Shown one piece after another: positions 52,280-60,569 of a stretch of DNA of 64,000 nucleotides. The stretch is from Nocardiopsis sp. JB363 (GTDB lineage Bacteria; Actinomycetota; Actinomycetes; Streptosporangiales; Streptosporangiaceae). The DNA lies in assembly GCF_900143625.1 (NCBI RefSeq), contig NZ_FRFF01000198.1, forward strand, positions 37,828-101,827. Reading direction: 5' to 3'. The notes under the pieces were generated by a model. The model saw nothing but the letters and a program-made list of their open reading frames with translations. It made no database searches and was not told the DNA's origin. Position 1 is the stretch's first letter. Each line of letters opens with the position of its first letter. The translations under genes were made by a program, and so were the position numbers.

Positions 52280-52966
52280 TCAGGTGCGGGTCCAGTGGGC
52301 CACGTGGTAGCCGACGCCGTAGGGCGCTTCGTAGTACAACGTCTCCCCGTTGAAGGGGTGCCCTCCCGCGGCGCCCGCCAGGGCCTGCCAGGCGGGGCGG
52401 CCCGCGACCATGAGCGCGCGGGCGGTATCGGGGTCGAGTTCCTCGATGTGGGCGGTGTCGGCCTTGGCCAGGGCTTCGGCGACGGCGTCGTCGTAGGGGA
52501 TCGCGCGCGCGTCCACGTAGCCGGGTGAGCTCTCGGTGCGGCGTGCGCTTCCGTCCCCCATCACCAGCAGAGCCACCCGCGCGGCGGAGTCGGCCAACGC
52601 CGCGCCCCGTTCGGCGGCGCGGGCGGGGGCGACGTCCGACGGCAGTTCCAGGTAGCCGTCCGGAGTGAGGCCGCCGCGTTCGGCCAGCCACCGGCCGGTG
52701 GTCGCTGCCAGATCCAGGATCCCGGGGGCGGGCCCCACGCGTACGTCGACGCCGTAGGAACGCAGGTCCCCACCAGTCTCAGGCCCGTACTCCCGTTCGA
52801 CGGGGCCGCGTCCCACCACGTACAACCGGTCGGCCTCGCAACGCGCGAGCGCGGTGGCGGCCCGGTCACAGGCGGCCCGCAACGAGGCGAGTTCGGCGGC
52901 GGCGCCCTGGGCGACCTCGGGGAACAGCACGGGCGGGTGGGGACACACGGCGGCGGCGATCAACAC
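52280..52966 (-). CDS. Class III extradiol dioxygenase-like protein
   Basis: The 228-residue protein resembles the LigB/catalytic subunit of class III extradiol dioxygenases (LIAAAVCPHPPVLFPEVAQG at the N-terminus, where the first His pair would sit). It is a conserved companion of miaA in actinobacteria. No aromatic degradation genes are nearby, so a role in ring cleavage is unproven. GTG 52966 is the start. It converges on miaA with a 4-base gap. Confidence 0.82.
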   Translation of the reverse strand: MLIAAAVCPHPPVLFPEVAQGAAAELASLRAACDRAATALARCEADRLYVVGRGPVEREYGPETGGDLRSYGVDVRVGPAPGILDLAATTGRWLAERGGLTPDGYLELPSDVAPARAAERGAALADSAARVALLVMGDGSARRTESSPGYVDARAIPYDDAVAEALAKADTAHIEELDPDTARALMVAGRPAWQALAGAAGGHPFNGETLYYEAPYGVGYHVAHWTRT

Positions 52967-53029
52967 ATGAGTGAGGCTATCCCCGAATCACCGACACCCC
53001 TTGTGCGGGTCGCCCGGCCGACCTATCGT

Positions 53030-53068
53030 TGACTTCGTGACCGATTTAGAAACCTGGTCATGAAGTCA
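53030..53068. promoter_or_regulatory. 39-base palindromic operator before the TetR gene
   Basis: TGACTTCGTGACC (53030-53042) and GGTCATGAAGTCA (53056-53068) are inverted arms with one mismatch in 13 and a 13-base spacer. It overlaps TTGACT (a possible -35) and lies 27 bases before the TetR start, a likely autoregulatory operator. Confidence 0.7.
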
Positions 53069-53094
53069 TCAGAAGCCGACGAAGAGGTATCACC

Positions 53095-53838
53095 GTGACG
53101 ACGAGAAGCGGCCCCAGGACGACTCGGGAGGCCGAACGCGCTCGGCGCGCGGCACGCATCCTGGACGTGGCCGGGGAACTCCTCGTCGCCTGGGGATACA
53201 CCAAGATCACGATGGAGGACGTGGCGCGTCGGGCCGACGTCGGCAAGGGCACCGTGTACCTGCACTTCCCCACCAAGGAAGCGCTGTTCAGCACGGTGCT
53301 GGTCCGGATCCAGATCGAGGTCGGCACGCACCTGATCGAACGTTTCCGGGAGGACCCGGCGGCGATCCTGCCCAGTTCGATCGCCCGCGAGGTCCACCTC
53401 GCCCAAGAGCGGTGGCCGATTCTCCGGGCGCTGCTCACCAGCGACACCACCACTCTCGGCTCGATGATCACCGCCGTCAGCGAGGAACGCGGCGACCTGA
53501 TCAAGGGCCGGGCGCGGGTGATGCTCTCCTACACCGAACTGCTGCGGAGCCACGGCCTGCTGCGTGACGAGCGCACGGCCGAGCAGCAGAACTACGTGTT
53601 CGTTTCGAGCGTGCTGGGTTCACTCGCCACACGACCGCTCCTGGAACTGCAGTCCTATCCGGTTCCGGACTTCGCGACACGGGCGGACATCCTCGCCGAA
53701 ACCGTGCACCGCGCCCTGGAGGCACCCGCGAGCCCTGAGGCCCTGCTCGCGGCCAGAGACGAGATCCTCCCGCTGTTCGACGCCCTGATGGCCACGGCCC
53801 GGGACGTCCTGCCGGAGTATCTCCCGCCCACCGGCTGA
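53095..53838 (+). CDS. TetR-family regulator of the P450 gene
   Basis: The 247-residue regulator has a typical N-terminal HTH (ILDVAGELLVAWGYTKITME, then DVARRADVGKGTVYLHFPTK, about residues 22-62) and a TetR ligand domain. It lies 19 bases before a P450 gene and they are surely cotranscribed. GTG 53095 has GAAGAGG upstream. Confidence 0.92.
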   Translation: MTTRSGPRTTREAERARRAARILDVAGELLVAWGYTKITMEDVARRADVGKGTVYLHFPTKEALFSTVLVRIQIEVGTHLIERFREDPAAILPSSIAREVHLAQERWPILRALLTSDTTTLGSMITAVSEERGDLIKGRARVMLSYTELLRSHGLLRDERTAEQQNYVFVSSVLGSLATRPLLELQSYPVPDFATRADILAETVHRALEAPASPEALLAARDEILPLFDALMATARDVLPEYLPPTG

Positions 53839-53857
53839 CCTCCCCTTTGGAGGGGAC

Positions 53858-55105
53858 ATGAGCACTCCGACGTTTCCCGACCTGACCTCACCCGAGGCCA
53901 CCGCCGATCCGCTCGGCTTTCTGGAACGCCTGCGCGAGGCCGGCGGTTCGGCCATCGCGTCCTTCGGCGGGGCGCCCGCCCGATTGTTCGTCGACGACAC
54001 CGACGCGCGCACCATCCTCGGCGACAAGCGCTTCGTCGTGAACACCGCGAACCTGGAGGGGGAGACCACCACGCTGTCCCGCCCCGAACTCCTGCGCAAT
54101 CTGGGGATCGAACCCGACCTGATCGTCTACGCCACCGAGGGTGTGCTGGACAAGGACGGGATCGACCACGTGCGCCTGCGCAAACTGGTCTCGCGCACCT
54201 TCACCGTCCGCCGGGTCCAGGCGATGCGCCCCGGTATCCAGGCCATCGCCGATCGTCTCCTGGCCGAACTGCCCGACCACGTCGAGGACGGATCGGTCGA
54301 CCTGCTCCGGCACTTCGCCTACCCGTTGCCCATCGCCGTCATCTGCGACCTGGTGGGGGTACCCGAGGACGAGCGCCCGCGCTGGCAGGCATGGAGCCAC
54401 GCCCTGACCTCGTTCGACCTCGGCGCCCCGGAACGGCTCAGCGCCACCCTCAGAGAGCTGGTGGAGGCCTCCCGGCGTCTCATCGCGGACCACCGGGAAC
54501 ACGAGCACGACGACCTGCTGACCGACCTGGTCCGGGTCACCGACGACAACGGCGAACGCATGTCCGAGGACGAGTTGATCACCATGATCCTCTCGCTCAT
54601 CATCGCCGGACACGAGACCACGGCCAACCTCATCGGCAACGGCACCCACGCTCTGCTCACCCACCCCGACCAGCTGGCCCTGCTCAAGGACGACCCGGAA
54701 CTGCTGCCCGCGGCCGTCCACGAGCTGCTGCGCTGGTGCGGCCCGGTGTTCCAGACCCGGATGCGCTACGCGAGCGAGGACGTGGAGCTGAACACCGGCA
54801 CGGTCCGACGTGGCGAAGCGGCCATCGCGATGATCGCCGGTGCCAACCGCGACCCGAACGTGCACCCCGAACCCGACCGACTCGACCTCACCCGGCACCA
54901 AGGCGCTCCCGGTGAGGCCCATCTGGCGTTCGGTCACGGCATGCACTACTGCCTGGGCGCCGCCCTGGCCCGCGTGGAGGGTCAGGTGGCCTTCGGGTCG
55001 TTGCCGTCGGCCTTCCCGGGCCTGTCCCTGGATCCGAACAGGCCCGCGTCCCGGCAGCCCAACATCGCCTTCAACCGCTTCGAGGACCTGTACGTACGGC
55101 TCTGA
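53858..55105 (+). CDS. Cytochrome P450
   Basis: The 415-residue soluble bacterial P450 has the I-helix oxygen motif AGHETTANLIGNG (about residue 249), the K-helix ELLR, and the heme loop FGHGMHYCLGAALARVE (axial Cys about 364). It would hydroxylate a small molecule using ferredoxin partners encoded elsewhere; the substrate is unknown and no biosynthetic genes adjoin it. GGAGGGG precedes ATG 53858. Confidence 0.96.
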   Translation: MSTPTFPDLTSPEATADPLGFLERLREAGGSAIASFGGAPARLFVDDTDARTILGDKRFVVNTANLEGETTTLSRPELLRNLGIEPDLIVYATEGVLDKDGIDHVRLRKLVSRTFTVRRVQAMRPGIQAIADRLLAELPDHVEDGSVDLLRHFAYPLPIAVICDLVGVPEDERPRWQAWSHALTSFDLGAPERLSATLRELVEASRRLIADHREHEHDDLLTDLVRVTDDNGERMSEDELITMILSLIIAGHETTANLIGNGTHALLTHPDQLALLKDDPELLPAAVHELLRWCGPVFQTRMRYASEDVELNTGTVRRGEAAIAMIAGANRDPNVHPEPDRLDLTRHQGAPGEAHLAFGHGMHYCLGAALARVEGQVAFGSLPSAFPGLSLDPNRPASRQPNIAFNRFEDLYVRL

Positions 55106-55128
55106 CGTGGGACGATCGGAGATCGGGG

Positions 55129-56619
55129 TCAGACGTCGCAGCAGCCGCCCGCGGGGGCCGGCTGTTCGTCGGGGACCCCGATCTTCGGCATGCCCAGCAT
55201 CACGTCGGGCCTGGTCACCTGGACCGGCTTGCCCTGGCGCGCGTCCCAGGCGTCGCCCGCGCGGGTCCGACGCAGCTTCCGGACCCCGGAGTCGGCGACC
55301 AGGTGGTGCGGGGCCGCGTAGGTCACCTCGACGGTGACCATGTCTCCGGGGCGGGGCTCCTCGCTGTCGCCCAGGCGGAAGTGCACCAGACGGTTGTCGG
55401 AGGCGCGGCCGGACAGACGGCGTTGCTCGCCGTCCTTCTTGCCCTCGCCCTCGGCCACCATGAGCTCGACCTCGCGGCCGATCAGCTTCTGGTTCTCCTC
55501 CCAGGAGATCCGGTCCTGCAGGTCCACCAGGCGCTGGTAGCGCTCCTTGACGACCTCCGGCGGCACCTGGTCGTCCATGGTGGCGGCGGGGGTCCCGGGG
55601 CGCTTGGAGTACTGGAAGGTGAACGCCATCGCGAAACGGGACTCGCGGACCACGTGCAGGGTCTCCTCGAAGTCCTCCTCGGTCTCGCCGGGGAAGCCCA
55701 CGATGATGTCGGTGGTCAGGGCGGCCTCCGGCATGGCGGCGCGCACCTTGTCCACGATTCCCAGGAAGCGCTCCTGGCGGTAGGAGCGGCGCATGGCCTT
55801 GAGGACCTTGCTCGACCCCGACTGCAACGGCATGTGCAGCTGGGGCATGACGTTGTGCGTCTCGGCCATGGCCTCGATGACGTCGTCGGTGAAGTCGCGC
55901 GGGTGCGGGGAGGTGAAGCGGACCCGCTCCAGCCCCTCGATCTCACCGCAGGCGCGCAGCAGTTTGGAGAAGGCCTGGCGGTCACCGAACTCGCTGCCGT
56001 AGGCGTTGACGTTCTGCCCCAAGAGGGTCACCTCGGTGACGCCCTCCTCGACCAGCGCCCGCACCTCGGCCAGCACGTCACCGGGACGGCGGTCCTTCTC
56101 CTTGCCGCGCAGCGCGGGCACGATGCAGAAGGTGCAGGTGTTGTTGCAACCCACCGAGATCGACACCCAGGCGGCGTACGCGGACTCACGGCGGCTGGGC
56201 AGCGTGGACGGGAAGTGCTCCAGCGACTCGGCGATCTCGACCTGTGCCTCCCGCTGGACACGCGAACGCTCCAGCAGGGTCGGCAGGGATCCGATGTTGT
56301 GCGTTCCGAACACCACGTCCACCCAGGGGGCGCGGCGCACGATCTCGCCGCGGTCCTTCTGGGCCAGGCAACCGCCCACGGCGATCTGCATGCCGGGATG
56401 GGCGTCCTTGACCGGACGCAGATGCCCCAGGTTTCCGTAGAGGCGATTGTCCGCGTTCTCTCGGACCGCACAGGTGTTGAAGACGACGATGTCCGCGGTG
56501 GTGTCCTCGGCTGCGCGATCGTACCCAGCGTCCTCCAGCAGACCGGAGAGGCGCTCGGAGTCGTGGACGTTCATCTGGCAGCCGTAGGTCCGCACTTGGT
56601 AGGTACGACTCTGGCTCAC
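55129..56619 (-). CDS. miaB: tRNA-2-methylthio-N6-dimethylallyladenosine synthase MiaB
   Basis: The 496-residue radical SAM enzyme has the N-terminal MTTase domain (TYGCQMNVHDSERL; NTCAVRENA; GGCLAQK). The cluster motif CNNTCTFCIVP follows (about residue 157), then the TRAM domain near the C-terminus. It adds the 2-methylthio group after MiaA. GTG 56619 is the start. It converges on the P450 gene. Confidence 0.97.
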   Translation of the reverse strand: MSQSRTYQVRTYGCQMNVHDSERLSGLLEDAGYDRAAEDTTADIVVFNTCAVRENADNRLYGNLGHLRPVKDAHPGMQIAVGGCLAQKDRGEIVRRAPWVDVVFGTHNIGSLPTLLERSRVQREAQVEIAESLEHFPSTLPSRRESAYAAWVSISVGCNNTCTFCIVPALRGKEKDRRPGDVLAEVRALVEEGVTEVTLLGQNVNAYGSEFGDRQAFSKLLRACGEIEGLERVRFTSPHPRDFTDDVIEAMAETHNVMPQLHMPLQSGSSKVLKAMRRSYRQERFLGIVDKVRAAMPEAALTTDIIVGFPGETEEDFEETLHVVRESRFAMAFTFQYSKRPGTPAATMDDQVPPEVVKERYQRLVDLQDRISWEENQKLIGREVELMVAEGEGKKDGEQRRLSGRASDNRLVHFRLGDSEEPRPGDMVTVEVTYAAPHHLVADSGVRKLRRTRAGDAWDARQGKPVQVTRPDVMLGMPKIGVPDEQPAPAGGCCDV

Positions 56620-56969
56620 CGTTCAAGGCTATCCGCTCCCGGACGGGACACCGTCCAAGGCGACAACGGACACGATGGGTGGCCGATATCGGCCGGCGGA
56701 TGGGCACGAAAACCCCCAACGGCAAGGGTGTCCGACGCTGACCTGGGTATCTCCCGAAGCGTCTTCCGCACGGAGGGGACCCGACGAGATCACAGGGAGT
56801 CACGGATGAGACTCTGGAGAACGGAACCGCCACTCGTTGCGACGAGGGCGCACATATGTGTGTCTTCAGGTAACAATTTCGCGAATCACGCCGTAACAAG
56901 TCAGCTACCAGCGAGGCCAGGCGGCGTTTTCGTGATGACACGGCAACATGGACCTATTAGGTTCCGACC
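56620..56969. promoter_or_regulatory. Divergent miaB/gluA promoter region
   Basis: These 350 bases hold no gene. CACATATGTG (56851-56860) is a perfect 10-bp palindrome. GTAAC occurs at 56870-56874 and 56893-56897 with GCGAA between, faintly like a GlnR box. TATTAG (56955-56960) sits 9 bases before the gluA ATG, so the gluA message may be nearly leaderless. Confidence 0.45.
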
Positions 56970-57713
56970 ATGACCTCAACACCTCTCGTCGTGCTGGAGA
57001 ACGTCAACAAGCACTTCGGCGACCTGCACGTGCTCCGCGACATCGATATGACGGTCAACTCCGGCGAGGTGGTAGTCGTCATCGGCCCGTCCGGGTCCGG
57101 TAAGTCGACGCTGTGCCGCACGATCAACCGCCTCGAGACCGTCGACTCCGGCACCATCTCACTCGACGGACAACCGCTGCCCGCGGAGGGCCGCGGCCTG
57201 GCCAAGCTGCGCAGCGACGTCGGCATGGTGTTCCAGTCCTTCAACCTGTTCGCGCACAAGACCGTGCTGCAGAACGTGACGCTGGGTCCCATGAAGGTGC
57301 TCAAGCAGACCAAGGCGCAGGCCGAGGCCCGCGGCATGGAACTGCTCGACCGTGTGCAGATCGGCAACCAGGCGAACAAGTACCCCGCTCAGCTCTCCGG
57401 CGGTCAGCAACAGCGCGTGGCCATCGCCCGAGCCCTGGCGATGAACCCCAAGGTGCTCCTCTTCGACGAGCCGACCTCCGCGCTGGACCCGGAAATGGTC
57501 CAGGAGGTCCTCGACGTCATGACCGACCTCGCGAACGAGGGCATGACCATGGTCGTGGTCACCCACGAGATGGGGTTCGCCCGTCGCGCGGCCAACCGGG
57601 TCGTCTTCATGGCCGACGGACAGATCGTCGAGGAGAACACCCCCGACGAATTCTTCACGACCCCTCGGTCGGAGCGGGCCAAGGACTTCCTGTCCAAGAT
57701 CCTGACCCACTAG
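56970..57713 (+). CDS. gluA: Glutamate ABC transporter ATPase GluA
   Basis: The 247-residue ATPase has Walker A GPSGSGKST (about residue 33), signature LSGGQQQR, Walker B LLFDEPTSALDPE and switch TH. It belongs to the polar amino-acid transport (GlnQ/GluA) family. The following genes encode the binding protein and two permeases, in the gluABCD order typical of actinobacteria. Confidence 0.95.
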   Translation: MTSTPLVVLENVNKHFGDLHVLRDIDMTVNSGEVVVVIGPSGSGKSTLCRTINRLETVDSGTISLDGQPLPAEGRGLAKLRSDVGMVFQSFNLFAHKTVLQNVTLGPMKVLKQTKAQAEARGMELLDRVQIGNQANKYPAQLSGGQQQRVAIARALAMNPKVLLFDEPTSALDPEMVQEVLDVMTDLANEGMTMVVVTHEMGFARRAANRVVFMADGQIVEENTPDEFFTTPRSERAKDFLSKILTH

Positions 57714-57727
57714 GTTTTCCGCGTTCA

Positions 57728-57755
57728 TCGCACGCTCAAGCTTCGCACGCTCAAG
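57728..57755 (+). repeat. 13-bp direct repeat in the gluA-gluB gap
   Basis: TCGCACGCTCAAG occurs at 57728-57740 and 57743-57755 (15-base period), just before the gluB ribosome site. Confidence 0.7.
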
Positions 57756-57770
57756 GAAGAGGTACCCCAC

Positions 57771-58616
57771 ATGCGAGCCCGTCGTATCAACACCGTTCTG
57801 GGCGGCGCCGCCGTCCTCGCACTGGCCCTGACCGCCTGTGGCACCGCCGATGTCGGTGACACCGGAGGCGAAGATGGTGGCAACGGTGATGGCGACACCA
57901 TCACCATCGGTGTCAAGTACGACCAGCCCGGCCTCGGCCTCGACGAGGGCGGCACCCCCGTCGGCTTCGACGTCGACGTCGCCACCTACATCGCCGAGGA
58001 GCTCGGCTACTCCGCCGACCAGATCGAGTGGACCGAAGCCGCCTCCGCCAACCGCGAGTCCTTCCTCCAGCAGGGCACCGTGGACATGATCATCGCGACC
58101 TACTCGATCACCGACGAGCGTCGCCAGGTCGTCGACTTCGCCGGCCCCTACTACGTCGCCCAGCAGGACATCCTGACCCAGGCCGACAACTCCGACATCA
58201 GCGGCCCCGAGGACCTCGACGGCAACGTGCTGTGCTCCGCCTCCGGTTCCCGTTCGGCGCACAACATCACCGACGACATGGAGATCGGCGCCGAGCTGCG
58301 CGAGGCCGGCAACTACTCCGAGTGCCTGGAGCTGCTCGGCAACGGCACCGTCGACGCGGTGACCACCGACAACACCATCCTCGCGGGCTTCGCCGCCCAG
58401 AACCCCGACGACTTCCGCATGGTCAACAACGCGTTCGGTGAGGAGAAGTACGGCGTCGGCCTCCCCGCCGGTTCCACCGAGCGCTGCGAGGAGATCAACG
58501 CGGCCATCACCAAGATGTGGGACGACGGTGCGGCCACCGAGTACCTGGAGAACGCCTTCGGTGCGACGGACTTCGCCTTCGAGGAAGAAGTTCCCGAGCT
58601 CGACACCTGCGCCTAA
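57771..58616 (+). CDS. gluB: Glutamate-binding lipoprotein GluB
   Basis: The 281-residue lipoprotein has lipobox LTAC (about residue 23), an acidic Gly/Asp linker and the type II solute-binding fold (TITIGVKYDQPGLGL; GFDVDVATYIAEELG; VDMIIATYSITDERR). It captures glutamate or aspartate outside the membrane. GGAAGAGG precedes ATG 57771. Codon use is strongly biased to C-ending codons, suggesting high expression. Confidence 0.94.
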   Translation: MRARRINTVLGGAAVLALALTACGTADVGDTGGEDGGNGDGDTITIGVKYDQPGLGLDEGGTPVGFDVDVATYIAEELGYSADQIEWTEAASANRESFLQQGTVDMIIATYSITDERRQVVDFAGPYYVAQQDILTQADNSDISGPEDLDGNVLCSASGSRSAHNITDDMEIGAELREAGNYSECLELLGNGTVDAVTTDNTILAGFAAQNPDDFRMVNNAFGEEKYGVGLPAGSTERCEEINAAITKMWDDGAATEYLENAFGATDFAFEEEVPELDTCA

Positions 58617-58636
58617 AACCGTCATCTGACCTCGTT

Positions 58637-58674
58637 CGGAAGGTGGGGCCCGCACCACTCGGCCCCACCTTCCG
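58637..58674 (+). terminator. Hairpin between gluB and gluC
   Basis: A perfect 14-bp stem (58637-58650 with 58661-58674) and 10-base loop lie 20 bases after gluB. It probably stabilises or partly terminates the message so that the binding protein is made in excess. Confidence 0.75.
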
Positions 58675-58695
58675 ACCCTTGACCGGCTGGGACCC

Positions 58696-59370
58696 ATGGA
58701 AGCCTTCCTCAGCAATATCGACAGGGTCGTCGACGGTTTCTCATGGACCGTCAGGCTCACCCTGCTCAGTGCCTTCTTCTCATTCATCCTGGGCATCCTG
58801 CTCACCGCGATGCGGGTCTCCCCCGTTCCGCTGCTGCGCGGGCTGTCCACCGCCTACATCGAAGGCATCCGGAGCACGCCGCTGACCCTCGTGCTGCTGT
58901 TCTGCGGCCTGGGCCTCAACAGCGCCCTGGGGGTGAGCCTGGCCGACAGCGTGGCCCTCGACGTGTTCTGGTGGGCGGTGATCGGCCTTTCCGCCTACAC
59001 CTCCTGCTTCGTGTCCGAGACCCTGCGCTCCGGTATCAACACCATCCCCCTCGGCCAGGTCGAGGCGGCCCGATCCCTGGGTCTGACCTTCACCCAGAAC
59101 CTGCGCTTGATCGTCGTACCTCAGGCGCTGCGCACCGTCGTGGGTCCGCTGGGCAGTGTGCTCATCGCGCTCACCAAGAACACCACCGTCGCCTCCGTCG
59201 CCGGGTTGGGCGTCCAAGAGGCGTCCCGGGAGATGAAGCTCATGTTCGACCAGGGCATCGCCCCGGTCCTGCCGACCTTCGTCGGATTCGCGATCGGGTT
59301 CCTGATCCTGACCCTGCCGATGGGTTACTTCTTCGGCTGGCTGTCCAAGCGCGTGGCGGTGGTCCGATGA
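58696..59370 (+). CDS. gluC: Glutamate ABC transporter permease GluC
   Basis: The 224-residue permease of the HisM/GlnP type has about five helices and the loop INTIPLGQVEAARSLGLTF (about residues 114-132). Its stop overlaps the gluD start (ATGA). Confidence 0.94.
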   Translation: MEAFLSNIDRVVDGFSWTVRLTLLSAFFSFILGILLTAMRVSPVPLLRGLSTAYIEGIRSTPLTLVLLFCGLGLNSALGVSLADSVALDVFWWAVIGLSAYTSCFVSETLRSGINTIPLGQVEAARSLGLTFTQNLRLIVVPQALRTVVGPLGSVLIALTKNTTVASVAGLGVQEASREMKLMFDQGIAPVLPTFVGFAIGFLILTLPMGYFFGWLSKRVAVVR

Positions 59371-60377
59371 GCGCCCAGCACTCCGTTCTCTTCGACGTTC
59401 CCGGGCCCCGCGCCCGGAAGCGCAACGCCTTGTACACGGTCTTCACCGTCTTCCTGGCGCTGATCGGCCTGGCCATCCTGTACCTGGGGTTCAACCGGAC
59501 CCTGAGCGATCGGGAATCGGGCCTGTTCACCGCCGAGACCTGGGCGGTGAACCCGGCGGGCCAGTGGGCCGCAGACATGTGGGCGCCGTTCCTGCGGCCC
59601 GAGACCTGGACCGGATACGTCATCCCCGGTCTGCAGAACACGCTGACCGCGGCGCTGACCGCCTCGGTGCTGGCGATCGTGTTCGGCCTGGTCTTCGGTA
59701 TCGGCCGTCTGTCGAAGCACTGGTGGATCCGCGTCCCCTCCGGGGCCATCGTGGAATTCTTCCGTGGCATCCCGCTGCTGATGCTGATCTTCTTCACCAT
59801 GGCGCTGCCCATCGTCGCCTGGCAGGTCTTCAACATCCCGACCGGTACCTTCCAGGTGACCGCGCTGGTCGCGGTCGTCACCGGCCTGACCCTGTACAAC
59901 GGGTCGGTGCTGGCCGAGGTCTTCCGCGCGGGCATCCTCGCCGTGCCCAAGGGGCAGAGCGAGGCCGCCGAGTCCATCGGTATGAGCCGGACCCAGACGA
60001 TGTGGACGATCCTGGTCCCGCAGGCCGTCACGGCGATGATGCCCGCGATCGTGGCACAGCTGGTGGTCCTGTTGAAGGACTCCGCTCTCGGCTACATCAT
60101 CGCCTTCCCGGAACTGCTGCGCAGCTTCACCCTGCTGGCGACCCGGGAGAGCAACGTCATCCCGGCCGCGATCGTCTGTGCCGTCATCTACATCGTGATC
60201 AACCTGGCCCTGAGCCGGCTCGCGATCTGGTTGGAGCGTCGCAACGCCCGGCGCGGCAGGCCCTCCGCGAAGCCCACCGCGGCAGGAGGCGCTCCCGTCG
60301 CGGTGAAGGGCACCGAACCCGACACCACGGGTTCCGACGAGGAACCGCGAGGCGAGGACGGCCCCGCCAAGGGCTGA
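59367..60377 (+). CDS. gluD: Glutamate ABC transporter permease GluD
   Basis: The 336-residue permease has an extra N-terminal helix and a ~45-residue outer segment before the transport domain, the loop ILAVPKGQSEAAESIGMSRT (about 190-210) and a hydrophilic Pro/Glu-rich tail of ~45 residues. ATG 59367 is coupled to gluC. It completes the gluABCD operon. Confidence 0.93.
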   Translation: MSAQHSVLFDVPGPRARKRNALYTVFTVFLALIGLAILYLGFNRTLSDRESGLFTAETWAVNPAGQWAADMWAPFLRPETWTGYVIPGLQNTLTAALTASVLAIVFGLVFGIGRLSKHWWIRVPSGAIVEFFRGIPLLMLIFFTMALPIVAWQVFNIPTGTFQVTALVAVVTGLTLYNGSVLAEVFRAGILAVPKGQSEAAESIGMSRTQTMWTILVPQAVTAMMPAIVAQLVVLLKDSALGYIIAFPELLRSFTLLATRESNVIPAAIVCAVIYIVINLALSRLAIWLERRNARRGRPSAKPTAAGGAPVAVKGTEPDTTGSDEEPRGEDGPAKG

Positions 60378-60402
60378 TCCGAGCGGATCCCACGGTCACG
60401 TC

Positions 60403-60445
60403 ACGGCCCCGTCGAACACACCCCTGGTGCGATCGGCGGGGCCGT
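60403..60445 (+). terminator. Possible terminator after gluD
   Basis: ACGGCCCCG (60403-60411) and CGGGGCCGT (60437-60445) form a 9-bp stem with a 25-base loop. Confidence 0.5.
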
Positions 60446-60569
60446 CGCCGTCCGGTGTGAAGTCGATACCGTTTGTCCTTCCGGGTACCGGTCAGGGCTG
60501 CACAGCAACCCCGTGGAGCACTAAGGTCGACATGTCATCTCATCACCCACGACCCATCCTGAGCGGGAC

